Positions 45,609-58,689 of a DNA stretch of 64,000 bases are shown here, one piece after another. A program made the position numbers and the translations under genes. The stretch spans positions 738,300-802,299 of the forward strand of contig CALSRU010000004.1 in the NCBI GenBank assembly GCA_943788835.1. The letters run 5' to 3'. Position 1 is the first letter of the stretch. Every line of letters starts with the position of its first letter. This DNA comes from an uncultured Pseudomonadales bacterium (lineage in GTDB: Bacteria > Pseudomonadota > Gammaproteobacteria > Pseudomonadales > UBA7434). The notes below the pieces were generated by a model. It made no database searches. It was not told the origin of the DNA and worked only from the letters and a program-made list of their open reading frames with translations.

Positions 45609-45995
45609 CTAACGGCTTTTACTGGCCGAATTTTTAATGGGTTCATCAAAAAACATAAAAAAGGTTTCATCGTCTCTAACCAGGCCTAGGTCTTCGCGGG
45701 CCCGCGCCTCAATTTGGCCGGTACCTTTCTTCAATGTGGCAATTTCCGAGAGCAAGCGATCGTTACGCTTTTGTAGCGCATCGTTAACCGCTTGCTGCTT
45801 GAATAGTTGCTCTTCCAGCTGCGCAGTATGCTTGAGGCTACCCTCTCCCCACCACAAGCGATATTGCAGTGTGATGAGTATAGACAGTACCAGCAACACC
45901 AATGCCGATGGCGCCCAACGACTCAGCTTCTTGTAAAGCAGTGCTTCGCTAGGAGCCTCATTGGTTGGCCTACCTTTCACAGCTAGCGACTCCAT
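45609..45995 (-). CDS. ftsB: Cell division protein FtsB
   Basis: 128 residues, longer than E. coli FtsB (103), mainly from about 25 extra cytoplasmic residues. One membrane helix (about 30-47) is followed by a periplasmic coiled coil (LEEQLFKQQAVNDALQKRND) and ending ARAREDLGLVRDDETFFMFF. FtsB works with FtsL and FtsQ at the division site. Its place between eno and ispD is the usual one. Confidence 0.93.
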   Translation of the reverse strand: MESLAVKGRPTNEAPSEALLYKKLSRWAPSALVLLVLSILITLQYRLWWGEGSLKHTAQLEEQLFKQQAVNDALQKRNDRLLSEIATLKKGTGQIEARAREDLGLVRDDETFFMFFDEPIKNSASKSR

Positions 45996-46079
45996 CTGCT
46001 GGGCGGCTTACGGAAAGTTGATGTAGCCTCTATCACTGGCGGCTCCCAAAAAATGATACACGCGTGCGTGCCTAATCAA

Positions 46080-47396
<1,317 letters not shown>

Positions 47397-47437
47397 TTAA
47401 AGCTTGCGTCAATACGAAAAAGAGCGCCAAGCTCGAA

Positions 47438-48289
<852 letters not shown>

Positions 48290-48360
48290 CTAAATCACTT
48301 GCGCAAAAGGTTCACTTTAGAAACAGCTACACTGGTTAAAATTTTTTACACTAAAATCAG

Positions 48361-49986
<1,626 letters not shown>

Positions 49987-50405
49987 TTAATGCTAACTCT
50001 TAAATAATTTTTGATGATGATGTATCTGATTCATGCAATTGCCAAGACCTCAATTAATACGTCTCAAAACGCCTAAGGCAGTCTGCAAAAAGCCGACCCA
50101 ACAGGCATAAAATGAGACGAACCCGCCCAAAATAGGTGGCGAGTAAGGGCATTAATCTTAGGCTTTTGTGGCTGCAATACTTCAGAAACAGGCACATTCA
50201 GATGGAAGTTCAGCTTAACAGAAAGGCCTCGAGGCAACAAACAGCCAAAAAGTTATTTTTATTGCTTAGTGCTGAATATGGGCGGATAACACGCTGCACG
50301 GCACCCAGACATAGTTTCTTTCTATGTCGATTTCATTGAGGGGGATTGTGCCTATGACATCGAAGAGCGCACTGCCAACTTAAAGGCTCTTCTCCAAGCG
50401 CGCTA
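49987..50405. other. Intergenic region upstream of pyrG, with a possible gene remnant
   Basis: About 420 bases. The part next to pyrG should contain its promoter, but none is clear. On the plus strand, a stretch around 50325-50400 reads FYVDFIEGDCAYDIEERTAN and continues for some residues in one frame, while the frame before it starts near 50202. The switch between frames suggests a decayed short gene, though it may be chance. Confidence 0.3.
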
Positions 50406-50984
50406 TCAAATATCAAAAGGGTCGATTTCTTCTTCGAGTGCCTGCGAGGCCACGGTGCTACTCTCGGGAAAATAGCGATCCATCTCAATCTGCGAGGGCC
50501 GCAATCCCTGCGCTAGCAGCTCGTCGACATCCCCTGCTATTTTATCGGCCAGCATTGCTTGGCTCCCCTCTTTGACCGCTAGGCGCACCGCGTTGCCCCA
50601 CACAATAAGATGTGAGGTGTTTATGGTGCGGTGCTGGGAATCCTTAGCCCACTCCGAGCCTATCTTTTGGCCTATGCCAGCCATTTGCCGCCTTAATCTG
50701 TCGCGCTCAAGTGGATCGGGAGTAGCTTCGAGTACAGTCGCCGTGAGCCATTCCCAGCCGTTCGGGTAAAGAGCCCAGCCCAAATAGAAACGCTTTATCC
50801 ACAGGAGGTAATCCGCTTCGGTTTGCACTTCGCTATTAGCCTGGTCAGCATCGAATGTCGCTTCAAAGACCTGCTGGCTAGGCAGCTGTGTTGGCCAATC
50901 CTGCCTTGGGCCACCCATGCAGGCACCTAGCATCACTACCAGCACACCAGTTACAATAAACCGAAATACAGAATATATATTCAT
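50406..50984 (-). CDS. Small lipoprotein of unknown function
   Basis: About 192 residues from the ATG at 50984; the open frame could extend 21 residues upstream, but the signal peptide starts at MNIYSVFRFIVTG. The lipobox is MLGAC. The mature part is mostly helical with many Trp (LLWIKRFYLGW, NGWEWLTATVLE). I do not recognise the family. It is transcribed alone. Confidence 0.75.
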   Translation of the reverse strand: MNIYSVFRFIVTGVLVVMLGACMGGPRQDWPTQLPSQQVFEATFDADQANSEVQTEADYLLWIKRFYLGWALYPNGWEWLTATVLEATPDPLERDRLRRQMAGIGQKIGSEWAKDSQHRTINTSHLIVWGNAVRLAVKEGSQAMLADKIAGDVDELLAQGLRPSQIEMDRYFPESSTVASQALEEEIDPFDI

Positions 50985-51213
50985 GATTAATATAGCTTTT
51001 TTACGCACATATGAATTCAGACTTAAGTAATGCTCATATTTTGGCACAAGCTAAAGTCTACAAGAAACAACCAACTTACCGAATAAAGTATAGTTGACAC
51101 TGCCTTCAAATGGCATGACCACCCCCACTGCCAAGACAACGACTAGAGCACATATTTATGAATTCAGTGTGGCTATCAACGCCCATCAATCGTTTATTCA
51201 ACAGGACCGTCCG

Positions 51214-51615
51214 GTGAAGCCCACTCAAAAGCAGGCTCTTATTGTGCTGGCCGCCATACTCGGCTACGGCGGCTGGGGCGTTTACAGTAGCCTTCTGGAC
51301 CAACCCTCTGATATGGTCATAGTGGCGTGGCGAGCCGGCGTGATTCAAGGCTGCTACGCGGGGCTACTAACGCTTATCAACTTAGCTCTGCTAGAGTTGC
51401 TGTATAAGCGATTACACCGAAGAATGGGGCCAACGCCGGCCATTTTTTGTGCGCTGGCGCTGGCAACAGCGGCTCAGTACAGCTTGATTATCCCTATACA
51501 TCTCATTAACGGCACCCCCAACATCGCACTCACCTTGCTGCCTGGCTTTGTAATTGGCACGCTTTTCAGCTTTGCGTATCTATGGGGACTGCATCACGCC
51601 TCACTAAGCAGATGA
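51214..51615 (+). CDS. Small four-helix membrane protein of unknown function
   Basis: About 133 residues from a GTG at 51214, which has AGGA seven bases upstream and starts just before the first helix (KPTQKQALIVLAAILGYG). Longer in-frame starts exist at 51115 (ATG) and 51094 (TTG), but the added segment looks non-coding. Four hydrophobic helices follow in succession, separated by short loops with RLHRRMG on one side. No family recognised. Confidence 0.6.
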   Translation: MKPTQKQALIVLAAILGYGGWGVYSSLLDQPSDMVIVAWRAGVIQGCYAGLLTLINLALLELLYKRLHRRMGPTPAIFCALALATAAQYSLIIPIHLINGTPNIALTLLPGFVIGTLFSFAYLWGLHHASLSR

Positions 51616-51938
51616 TCCCTAATTTGCTTCGCTATATTATTTCGGTGCGCCAATCTAACATCGCTGCAAAGCCCTATGAGGTTCAGAGGGCAACTATTCA
51701 TGCAATAAAATGAATGGAGCGAAGAAGATTGACACCTGCATTATTTTGATAAGATGATTTTGTTAGTCAACTGTGCATTAGCTGCCTAGAGCAGGCATTA
51801 TAAAAACACTAGGGCAATTAACTTTAAGATGATAAGCCATGAACAAATGAACGCCTGCATGACGGAACTGCTAGTTGGCGGGCAGGAGTTAGGTCATTTA
51901 ATGCCTAAATGCCCGAAAAACCAGTAAGATCGCGGAGC
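51616..51938. other. Intergenic region between convergent genes
   Basis: About 320 bases between the four-helix protein gene and the TerB-like gene. A 32-codon frame at 51829-51927 has no recognised similarity. No clear terminator hairpin was found. Confidence 0.4.
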
Positions 51939-52403
51939 TCAAAGCCGTACCATTTCTGAGGGCTTTAAATCCAAAGCGCTGACAATAGAATCAAAGTAAT
52001 CTCTCTCTAGCAACCCCATATGCCCATCCGACATAAAGACCTCAAGCGTCGCTTGCAGAACATTTTGGCGCTGTTCAACACTCAATATATGACTTGCTTT
52101 AGCGACATATTTTTGAATGGGCGCGGTTTCGAATAAATCCACTTCGCTCGCAAGCTGTATTTCCTCTTCGGTAAAATCACGATCAAGTTTATTTTTTAAA
52201 ATATCACGAATGCGGGCAACTTCAACTTTCTCGATATTTAAATCGGCGCGCGCAGCACCTGAGAGCACCATAAATAATGTTTCACTATATAGTTCTAGCT
52301 GCTTTTCATCGAGCAATTTACCGCCACCAAAGATGAGTTTCATCAATCGAAAACCTGTTACATTCACTTCGTTTCTCCCTACAGCATCAAATAGCTGAGT
52401 CAA
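51939..52403 (-). CDS. TerB-like (tellurite resistance domain) protein
   Basis: 154 residues, all helical. The pattern of ETLFMVLSGAARADLNIEKVE, then VEVARIRDILKNKL and FMSDGHMGLLERDYFD with acidic pairs (ADLN and DGHM) resembles the TerB domain, which may bind metal. The link to tellurite is historical; the function of lone TerB proteins is unknown. It lies 33 bases after pepN on the same strand. Confidence 0.7.
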   Translation of the reverse strand: MTQLFDAVGRNEVNVTGFRLMKLIFGGGKLLDEKQLELYSETLFMVLSGAARADLNIEKVEVARIRDILKNKLDRDFTEEEIQLASEVDLFETAPIQKYVAKASHILSVEQRQNVLQATLEVFMSDGHMGLLERDYFDSIVSALDLKPSEMVRL

Positions 52404-52436
52404 TTTTCATTGTGTGTCTAGCAACCGGATCACTCA

Positions 52437-55163
52437 TTAGCTGACTAATGTTTTCGATACTACCTCAAAAACGTCCGCAGACAAATTGTCAGTTGCCGCA
52501 ATTTGTTCCAAACTTGCCTTCATCAGACCTCGCTGAGGCTCGCTAAAGCGGCGCCAACGGGTCATTGGCGCCAAAAGTCGCGCCGCCAACTGCGGATTAA
52601 GCCCATCGAGCCGAATAATTTCGGCCGCAAGCAAAGCATAAGCTTTGCCATCTGCCGCATGAAACTGCGGTAAATTACGCATACAAAATGCACCGAGTAA
52701 CGCCCGAACCTTGTTCGGATTGGTGTTGTCGTAGGCAGGATGCTCGAGCAACTGATGCAAACGTTGCAGCGCTCCTGGCTTATCTCCACCCACCTGCACG
52801 CTCAGCCACTGATTGACCACTAAGCTCTCGGACTGCCACTGCTGATAAAAAGATTGTAAAGCCTGTTTAGCAACTGCCTGTGCCGCCGGCGCATCGCAAT
52901 TGGTCAGCGCGCTCAATGCAGCCGCTTGCTCGGTCATATTGTCAGCATTGTTGAACTGAGCCACGACCTGACCTAGTGTCTCGTCGCTGGGTGCCACCAT
53001 CAAATAATGCAGACAGGTATTTTTAAGTCTACGCAACGCGATATGCTCGGCGATGGGCTGGTACTGGCCCAGCTGACTCAACTGCCCACTGAGATTGCGA
53101 TACACGACTGCCAACACAGCATAAAGGCGCTCAGCCATTGCTGCACGTAGAGTACTTACCGCATCGTCAATCTCGGTGATTTTAATTTCCTCAAATTGCT
53201 CAATTATGTAGGAAAACTCTGGCAACTCGAGAAGACTGGCCAGCATAGCCGCATCATGCTGGACATCCCAGCTTGTGTCGCCAGCATCAAACCCTTTTAA
53301 CAAAAGAGCCTCAAGCACTGCAGCTAATGCTTGGATTCGTTGTGCACCAAGCTCCGAGGTCAACGAGCGACTGCCGGCAACATGCTCCTCTATGAGTTTC
53401 ATCATATACCGCTTGGCGGCATCCCAGCGTGCAAAACCATCAGTTTCATGATTGATTAAATGCAACAAGTCACTGTAGCTGTAATCGAGAATGAGTTTTA
53501 CTGGAGCAGAAAAGCCGCGCAGCAATGAAACTACCGGACGCTCATCCAACGCATCAAACGTCCAGGACTGGCACTGCTGCGCGAGCACCAAAATTTGCTC
53601 ACTGGATGCAAGCAGGCCTTGCGTCCCGAACAGAGCCATCTTAATAGGCAAATAAAAAGGTTCTTTATGGTCTTGATTTGGCGAAGGGGCACACGACTGA
53701 GCAATTGTGAGCGTATAAATTTTTTTCTGAGGATTCCAATTTTCACTGACTTGCAATGTCGGCGTACCAGCTTGCGAATACCAACGCCGAAATTGAGCGA
53801 GGTTGTAGCCGCTGGCATCTTCTAACGCTACAACAAAGTCTTCGCAGGTTACAGCCTGCCCATCGTGTCGATCAAAATATAAATCCGTACCCTTGCGAAA
53901 CAGCTCTGCACCAAGCAATTCATGCAACATGCGAACAAGCTCGGCTCCCTTTTCATAGATGGTGAGCGTATAAAAGTTAGATATTTCTATAAATGATTCA
54001 GGTCTAACGGGGTGCGCTAGCGGGCCTGCATCTTCTGCAAACTGTGCTGAACGCAGCAGGCTCACATCCTCTATACGCTTTACCGTTGCCGAATTCATAT
54101 CGGCAGAAAAGCAGGCATCACGAAATACTGTAAAGCCTTCTTTTAAACTCAGCTGAAACCAGTCTCGACAGGTAACGCGATTGCCCGACCAATTATGAAA
54201 ATATTCATGCGCAACAACGCCTTCAACCCGCTGAAACGCCATATCGGTTTGCGTACTCGGATGCGCCAGCACACAAGATGTATTAAATATGTTGAGGCCC
54301 TTATTCTCCATAGCACCCATATTGAAAAAGTCTACTGCGACAATCATGTACAGATCGAGATCGTACTCTCGACCATAGACTTCTTCGTCCCAACGCATAG
54401 CGCGCTGCAAAGAAAGCATGGCGTGGCCACATTTCTCTACATCTTTTTGCTCAACAAAGATTTGCAAATCAATCTGACGACCAGACATCGTAGTGAACGA
54501 GTCTTCTACTACCTCTAAATTGCCTGCCACCATCGCAAACAAATAGCATGGCTTTTTGAAAGGGTCATGCCACTCGACCCAGTGACGACCATTGGGCAAA
54601 GATCCTTGTGTAATTTTATTACCGTTTGCCAAGAGCACTGGGTAGAGCTTTTCAGACGCAATGATTTTGGTGGTGAACACTGCCATCACATCGGGCCGGT
54701 CGAGATAATAAGTTATACGCCTAAAACCCTCCGCCTCACATTGGGTGCAATACATGCCGTCCGACAGATACAAGCCTTCAAGCGCAAGATTACTGGCCGG
54801 ATCAATATGGGTGACAAGACAAATCTCACATCGCTCGGGCAAATTAAACAGCGTTAAGCCTGACTCATTAATTATGTAGGCATCTTGCGAGAGCGACTGC
54901 CCATCAAGTGATACCGATATTAGCTGCAAATGCTCGCCATCAAGGTGTAGATCCCCGACTGCTTCAAAATTCGTCACTTCTTTGGCCTGGTTGCGATAGA
55001 CCAACATCGTATTCGTCACTACGGTTTTATCTTCAAACAAATCGAATATAAGATCGACACGCTCGATCAAGTAAACTGACGGACGATAATCTTTTAAAAA
55101 AATCGGTTCACTCATCGATTGACTCTTTGCTGAGGCTGCATTCGCAGTCTGTCCTTCAGACAT
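52437..55163 (-). CDS. pepN: Aminopeptidase N
   Basis: 908 residues, M1 metallopeptidase of the E. coli PepN type (870). It removes N-terminal residues from cytoplasmic peptides. GAMENKGLNIFN binds the peptide N-terminus; VVAHEYFHNWSGNRVTCRDW contains the HExxH zinc site and is followed by LKEGFTVFRD with the third ligand Glu. GGAG lies six bases before the ATG, so the extra 16 residues before the usual start appear real. Confidence 0.96.
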   Translation of the reverse strand: MSEGQTANAASAKSQSMSEPIFLKDYRPSVYLIERVDLIFDLFEDKTVVTNTMLVYRNQAKEVTNFEAVGDLHLDGEHLQLISVSLDGQSLSQDAYIINESGLTLFNLPERCEICLVTHIDPASNLALEGLYLSDGMYCTQCEAEGFRRITYYLDRPDVMAVFTTKIIASEKLYPVLLANGNKITQGSLPNGRHWVEWHDPFKKPCYLFAMVAGNLEVVEDSFTTMSGRQIDLQIFVEQKDVEKCGHAMLSLQRAMRWDEEVYGREYDLDLYMIVAVDFFNMGAMENKGLNIFNTSCVLAHPSTQTDMAFQRVEGVVAHEYFHNWSGNRVTCRDWFQLSLKEGFTVFRDACFSADMNSATVKRIEDVSLLRSAQFAEDAGPLAHPVRPESFIEISNFYTLTIYEKGAELVRMLHELLGAELFRKGTDLYFDRHDGQAVTCEDFVVALEDASGYNLAQFRRWYSQAGTPTLQVSENWNPQKKIYTLTIAQSCAPSPNQDHKEPFYLPIKMALFGTQGLLASSEQILVLAQQCQSWTFDALDERPVVSLLRGFSAPVKLILDYSYSDLLHLINHETDGFARWDAAKRYMMKLIEEHVAGSRSLTSELGAQRIQALAAVLEALLLKGFDAGDTSWDVQHDAAMLASLLELPEFSYIIEQFEEIKITEIDDAVSTLRAAMAERLYAVLAVVYRNLSGQLSQLGQYQPIAEHIALRRLKNTCLHYLMVAPSDETLGQVVAQFNNADNMTEQAAALSALTNCDAPAAQAVAKQALQSFYQQWQSESLVVNQWLSVQVGGDKPGALQRLHQLLEHPAYDNTNPNKVRALLGAFCMRNLPQFHAADGKAYALLAAEIIRLDGLNPQLAARLLAPMTRWRRFSEPQRGLMKASLEQIAATDNLSADVFEVVSKTLVS

Positions 55164-55224
55164 TTTTTGCTCCGCTCACACATTGATAACCATCAACATG
55201 CATCAAATTATGCCGACTCGCCGG

Positions 55225-56064
55225 CTAACCCACCACCACAGTAATGTGATAGCCACCAAACTTACGCAGGTTTATCACACCACTGTCTAACAATAAATAT
55301 TGGCCTTTAATACCATTTAACACGCCAGTGACGAGTGGCTCTTTATCAAAATTATGTGAGATTATTTTCTCTGGGTAGTGCTGCACTGGATAATTGATTT
55401 TGACATCTTTAGCATCAGCTAAACGCATAATTGCCTGCAAGCCAAATTCCTGCTGCATCAGCCCGACATCAGCTTCCACTAAACCGCACATCTCGGCTGC
55501 GCAATGCTGCATATCAACTAAATCGATACTCCCTTTAAGCATGGCGCGCCAATTCGTTTTATCGGCAACATGCGCCTTGAGCGCCATCTCTACCAACCCG
55601 GCTTGACGTCGAGTCTGGACACGATAAATAGGTATAGCCTGCACCGCACCTTGATCAATCCAGCGCGTAGGTATTTGTGTACCGCGGGTGATTCCCACTT
55701 TTAGGCCCGATGAATTGGCAAGATAAACATAGTGATCCTGCATACAAAATTCTTCGCCCCAAACTGGCTCTCGACAGGTACCCAAATGGTAATGACACTT
55801 TTCCGGGCTGACAATACACTGGTCACAGCGGGCGAGTTTTCTAAAACAGGGGTAACAATAACCCTGGCTAAAGCTTTTTTTTGTTTTTCGATTGCAGTGA
55901 ACACAATTAATTTGACCCGCATAACTCAGCGAAATTGGCTGCCCTAACGCTTCGTTTAGAGGCACCGCTTCGCTGTCCAGCGCGAGTGAATACTGCACAG
56001 ACGCATCAGGCTGCTCAGGCAACTGAACATGCATCTTACGTAAAGCGCCTGTGTATTCAGGCAT
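55225..56064 (-). CDS. DUF2797 protein
   Basis: 279 residues. The N-terminal half has Cys pairs (NCVHCNRKTKKSFSQGYCYP, CYPCFRKLARCDQCI, then CHYHLGTC) expected to bind zinc. A middle segment, VYLANSSGLKVGITRGTQIP, resembles GIY-YIG-like folds noted in this family. Function unknown. AGGAG precedes the ATG. It lies upstream of pepN on the same strand. Confidence 0.85.
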   Translation of the reverse strand: MPEYTGALRKMHVQLPEQPDASVQYSLALDSEAVPLNEALGQPISLSYAGQINCVHCNRKTKKSFSQGYCYPCFRKLARCDQCIVSPEKCHYHLGTCREPVWGEEFCMQDHYVYLANSSGLKVGITRGTQIPTRWIDQGAVQAIPIYRVQTRRQAGLVEMALKAHVADKTNWRAMLKGSIDLVDMQHCAAEMCGLVEADVGLMQQEFGLQAIMRLADAKDVKINYPVQHYPEKIISHNFDKEPLVTGVLNGIKGQYLLLDSGVINLRKFGGYHITVVVG

Positions 56065-56162
56065 AAAATAAACTCCTATATTAACCGTCGTGCTTTGAGC
56101 AAAACCTATATTTTTTAAGCTTGATGGGATTTAAAAACACCACCGACAGAGCACAGACCTGA

Positions 56163-56462
56163 CTAGTTTTTGCCTATTATATTCTTTATAGCGGCTTGGT
56201 TAATGGGCTCGGAGGCTTCGGCCACCACCTCAGCTGACTTACTCGCACACATATCGTCTATCTGGCCCGTTTTAGATTTTTCTGCAGGGTTAGCGTGTTC
56301 ATAAACAATAATTGCTTGCAACATCAATTCGCGCTGTTTGCTCGATACTACAGCGCCATCAGGCCATTTGCCCGTTTCAATAGCACGTTTGAAATCGCTA
56401 TACTGCTGCGGCAGTAATTGCTTAGCCTGCTGATAAAATTCACTGTGATCACTATCACTCAA
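56163..56462 (-). CDS. DUF1315 (YeaC-like) protein
   Basis: About 99 residues. YSDFKRAIETGKWPDGAVVS followed by QRELMLQAIIVYEHA is the DUF1315/YeaC core. The open frame extends upstream into the rhomboid gene, but GGGGGA lies nine bases before a TTG at 56462, giving a start that matches homologues. Function unknown. It follows the rhomboid gene closely and is probably cotranscribed. Confidence 0.8.
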   Translation of the reverse strand: MSDSDHSEFYQQAKQLLPQQYSDFKRAIETGKWPDGAVVSSKQRELMLQAIIVYEHANPAEKSKTGQIDDMCASKSAEVVAEASEPINQAAIKNIIGKN

Positions 56463-56512
56463 TTTTTTAATCCCCCATACTTTTTCGTTGCGCAGCGACC
56501 AATGGAATGCAG

Positions 56513-57379
56513 CTAACGACTTCCCCAACGCGATAATATGGCGCTGGGCACACCAATCACACAACCAAAAATCAAACCCGATAAATGCGCGGTATTTGCC
56601 ATTTGAGCCAAAAAATCAAATATACCCAGATAACCGATCAGTAGACTTGCCAGCATGAAAAGATAAATCTCTTTCGGTAAATGGAGCGCGCGTTGTGGTG
56701 AGATCAGCGTAAACACCGCGCAATACCCCAGCAAACCGTATATGACGCCCGACATACCACCAAACGTGGCCAAGGGGGTACTTGCAGCCTGGTAAAGGTT
56801 AGACGCAACACCAATAAAGAAAACCACGCTGAGCAAGTGTAAAGAACCACCCTGCAGCTCGATTCGACGACCCAATTCCCAAAGCCACAGCATATTAAAT
56901 GTGATATGCAACCAACCAAAGTGTAGGAAGATGGGTGTAATTAAACGCCAATACTGACCGTGAGCTAGATATTCCTCTGTTGATATCCGCTCGGGTAAAT
57001 TCAACCGCTGACTCAATGTATGGTTGTCGATGCCTTGAATAGCAAGCAAATCGAGCCAAGCCTGTTGATTAAAATACACCAACAAAAAACCCACAATACT
57101 CAAAACAAACAATGAAAGAGTGACAGGAAAATGCTTTAAAAATTGAAATAACGCTAAGCGGCGATCAGGCATCTGCCGGCGCTGCAGTCTTATACTTAAT
57201 CGCCCTTCAATAAACGCTTGATGGTCTTCAATAAGCTTTTGCCGAAGCGAGTCATCCTTAACTAAAATGACCTGTACACCTGCTTGCTCGATAATGCGGT
57301 GGTCAATGCCATTTTCCCGCCAGTAGACTGACAGTGGCTGCAGATTTTGCGCCAAAGGTGCTTCTATAATTTTAATCAC
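56513..57379 (-). CDS. glpG: Rhomboid intramembrane serine protease (GlpG-like)
   Basis: 288 residues. The N-terminal cytoplasmic domain (about 1-75) is followed by six or seven helices. The catalytic Ser lies in TFGGMSGVIYGLLGY and the His in NTAHLSGLIFG; HFGWLHITFNMLWLWELGRRIE carries the loop-1 and helix-2 signature. It cleaves membrane proteins within the bilayer. The order rhomboid-DUF1315 on one strand suggests an operon. Confidence 0.92.
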   Translation of the reverse strand: MIKIIEAPLAQNLQPLSVYWRENGIDHRIIEQAGVQVILVKDDSLRQKLIEDHQAFIEGRLSIRLQRRQMPDRRLALFQFLKHFPVTLSLFVLSIVGFLLVYFNQQAWLDLLAIQGIDNHTLSQRLNLPERISTEEYLAHGQYWRLITPIFLHFGWLHITFNMLWLWELGRRIELQGGSLHLLSVVFFIGVASNLYQAASTPLATFGGMSGVIYGLLGYCAVFTLISPQRALHLPKEIYLFMLASLLIGYLGIFDFLAQMANTAHLSGLIFGCVIGVPSAILSRWGSR

Positions 57380-57518
57380 AATCTTAAATTGGCACCTTGA
57401 TGAAAGAAACCCATTAAAAAATTACTGCAACCCGCTTTATCTGGGTTTGTCGATACAGATATGCGCGGGCAAAAATATAGCTACTTAACAGCCAAAACCT
57501 CGCAAGCCATTTGCGCCT

Positions 57519-58409
57519 CTATTCATCACCAATAAGCTGGGTTCCCCAACCGAGTTTACTGCGACAAGTTTCGTAAAAGACATGATCTTTTGGATGAATC
57601 AGGTTTATTCGTTTTGCGCTCTTGTGGATATAAATAATATCTCCGGGCTTAGCCATTAAGTTAACTTGGCCATCACAACTAATACTCGGTGACTCTGGAT
57701 TGTTTTCGGCGATAATGATTTTTATTTCACTATTGCCCTCTATCACTAATGGGCGACTGCTTAATGTATGCGGAAACATGGGCACCAGCACTATCGCATT
57801 AAGCTTAGGGTGCATAATGGGGCCTCCGCCCGAAAGCGAATAAGCCGTTGAGCCTGTGGGTGTTGAAATAATCAACCCATCTGATCGCTGCGAATAAACG
57901 AAATCACCTTCAATGTGCAGCTCAAAGTTGAGCATTTTGGGGGCTTGCCCGCTATGCAGAACCACATCGTTGAAAGCCAGTGAGCGCTCAATAATTGCGC
58001 CGTCGCGCTTGAGCTGCATATCTAATAAAAACCGTTGCTCGGTATCAAAATTCCCATCAAGGATACTTGCAACCGTGGTGTTCACATCATCAGGCGCTAT
58101 ATCGCTTAAAAATCCAAGTCGACCTCGATTGACTCCTAGCACTGGCACATCATGCCGGGCTAAATCTCTCGCGGCACCTAATAAACTTCCGTCGCCACCC
58201 ACAACAATAACCAAATCACAGACCTCGCCGATAAGCTTACGGGTAGCCACTTGAAATGTATGTTGACCCAGCACATGCGAGGTTTGCTCTTCTAAAATCA
58301 CTTTTAGATTGCGCATCTCGAGTAAATATACCAACTGGCGAACGGAGCTGATAACTGGCTCAGTATCAACTCGGCCTATCACACCAATATTTCTAAATTG
58401 TGCATTCAT
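57519..58409 (-). CDS. nadK: NAD kinase
   Basis: 296 residues. It phosphorylates NAD to NADP. VIVVGGDGSLLGAARDL has the GGDGS motif, VLGVNRGRLGFLSDI follows, and DGLIISTPTGSTAYSLSGGGPI is the NE/D-rich and glycine-rich substrate region. It is a single-gene unit on the minus strand. Confidence 0.97.
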   Translation of the reverse strand: MNAQFRNIGVIGRVDTEPVISSVRQLVYLLEMRNLKVILEEQTSHVLGQHTFQVATRKLIGEVCDLVIVVGGDGSLLGAARDLARHDVPVLGVNRGRLGFLSDIAPDDVNTTVASILDGNFDTEQRFLLDMQLKRDGAIIERSLAFNDVVLHSGQAPKMLNFELHIEGDFVYSQRSDGLIISTPTGSTAYSLSGGGPIMHPKLNAIVLVPMFPHTLSSRPLVIEGNSEIKIIIAENNPESPSISCDGQVNLMAKPGDIIYIHKSAKRINLIHPKDHVFYETCRSKLGWGTQLIGDE

Positions 58410-58689
58410 ATTATTTATTCAACGACTATTTAAAATTTTGGCCAGATGCCACGGGACTGCTATTGTAAGCGCTAAAGGTCAGCCACGGGCCAACTCGATC
58501 AAAAAAATCATCGATATAGTCTAAACGCCCAGTGTTTTAGCTGGTTATTATAAGATTAATGAGCCACGACTGAAATATCGAGGGTCAAAAAGAACCAGAT
58601 TGAGCCGAAAATATGCGCTCTGCACTCGGCGCAAATTTGTAAGGTAGCTAGCATCATAGTCAGGGCAAGCGAGTATCACGCTGCCCTGA

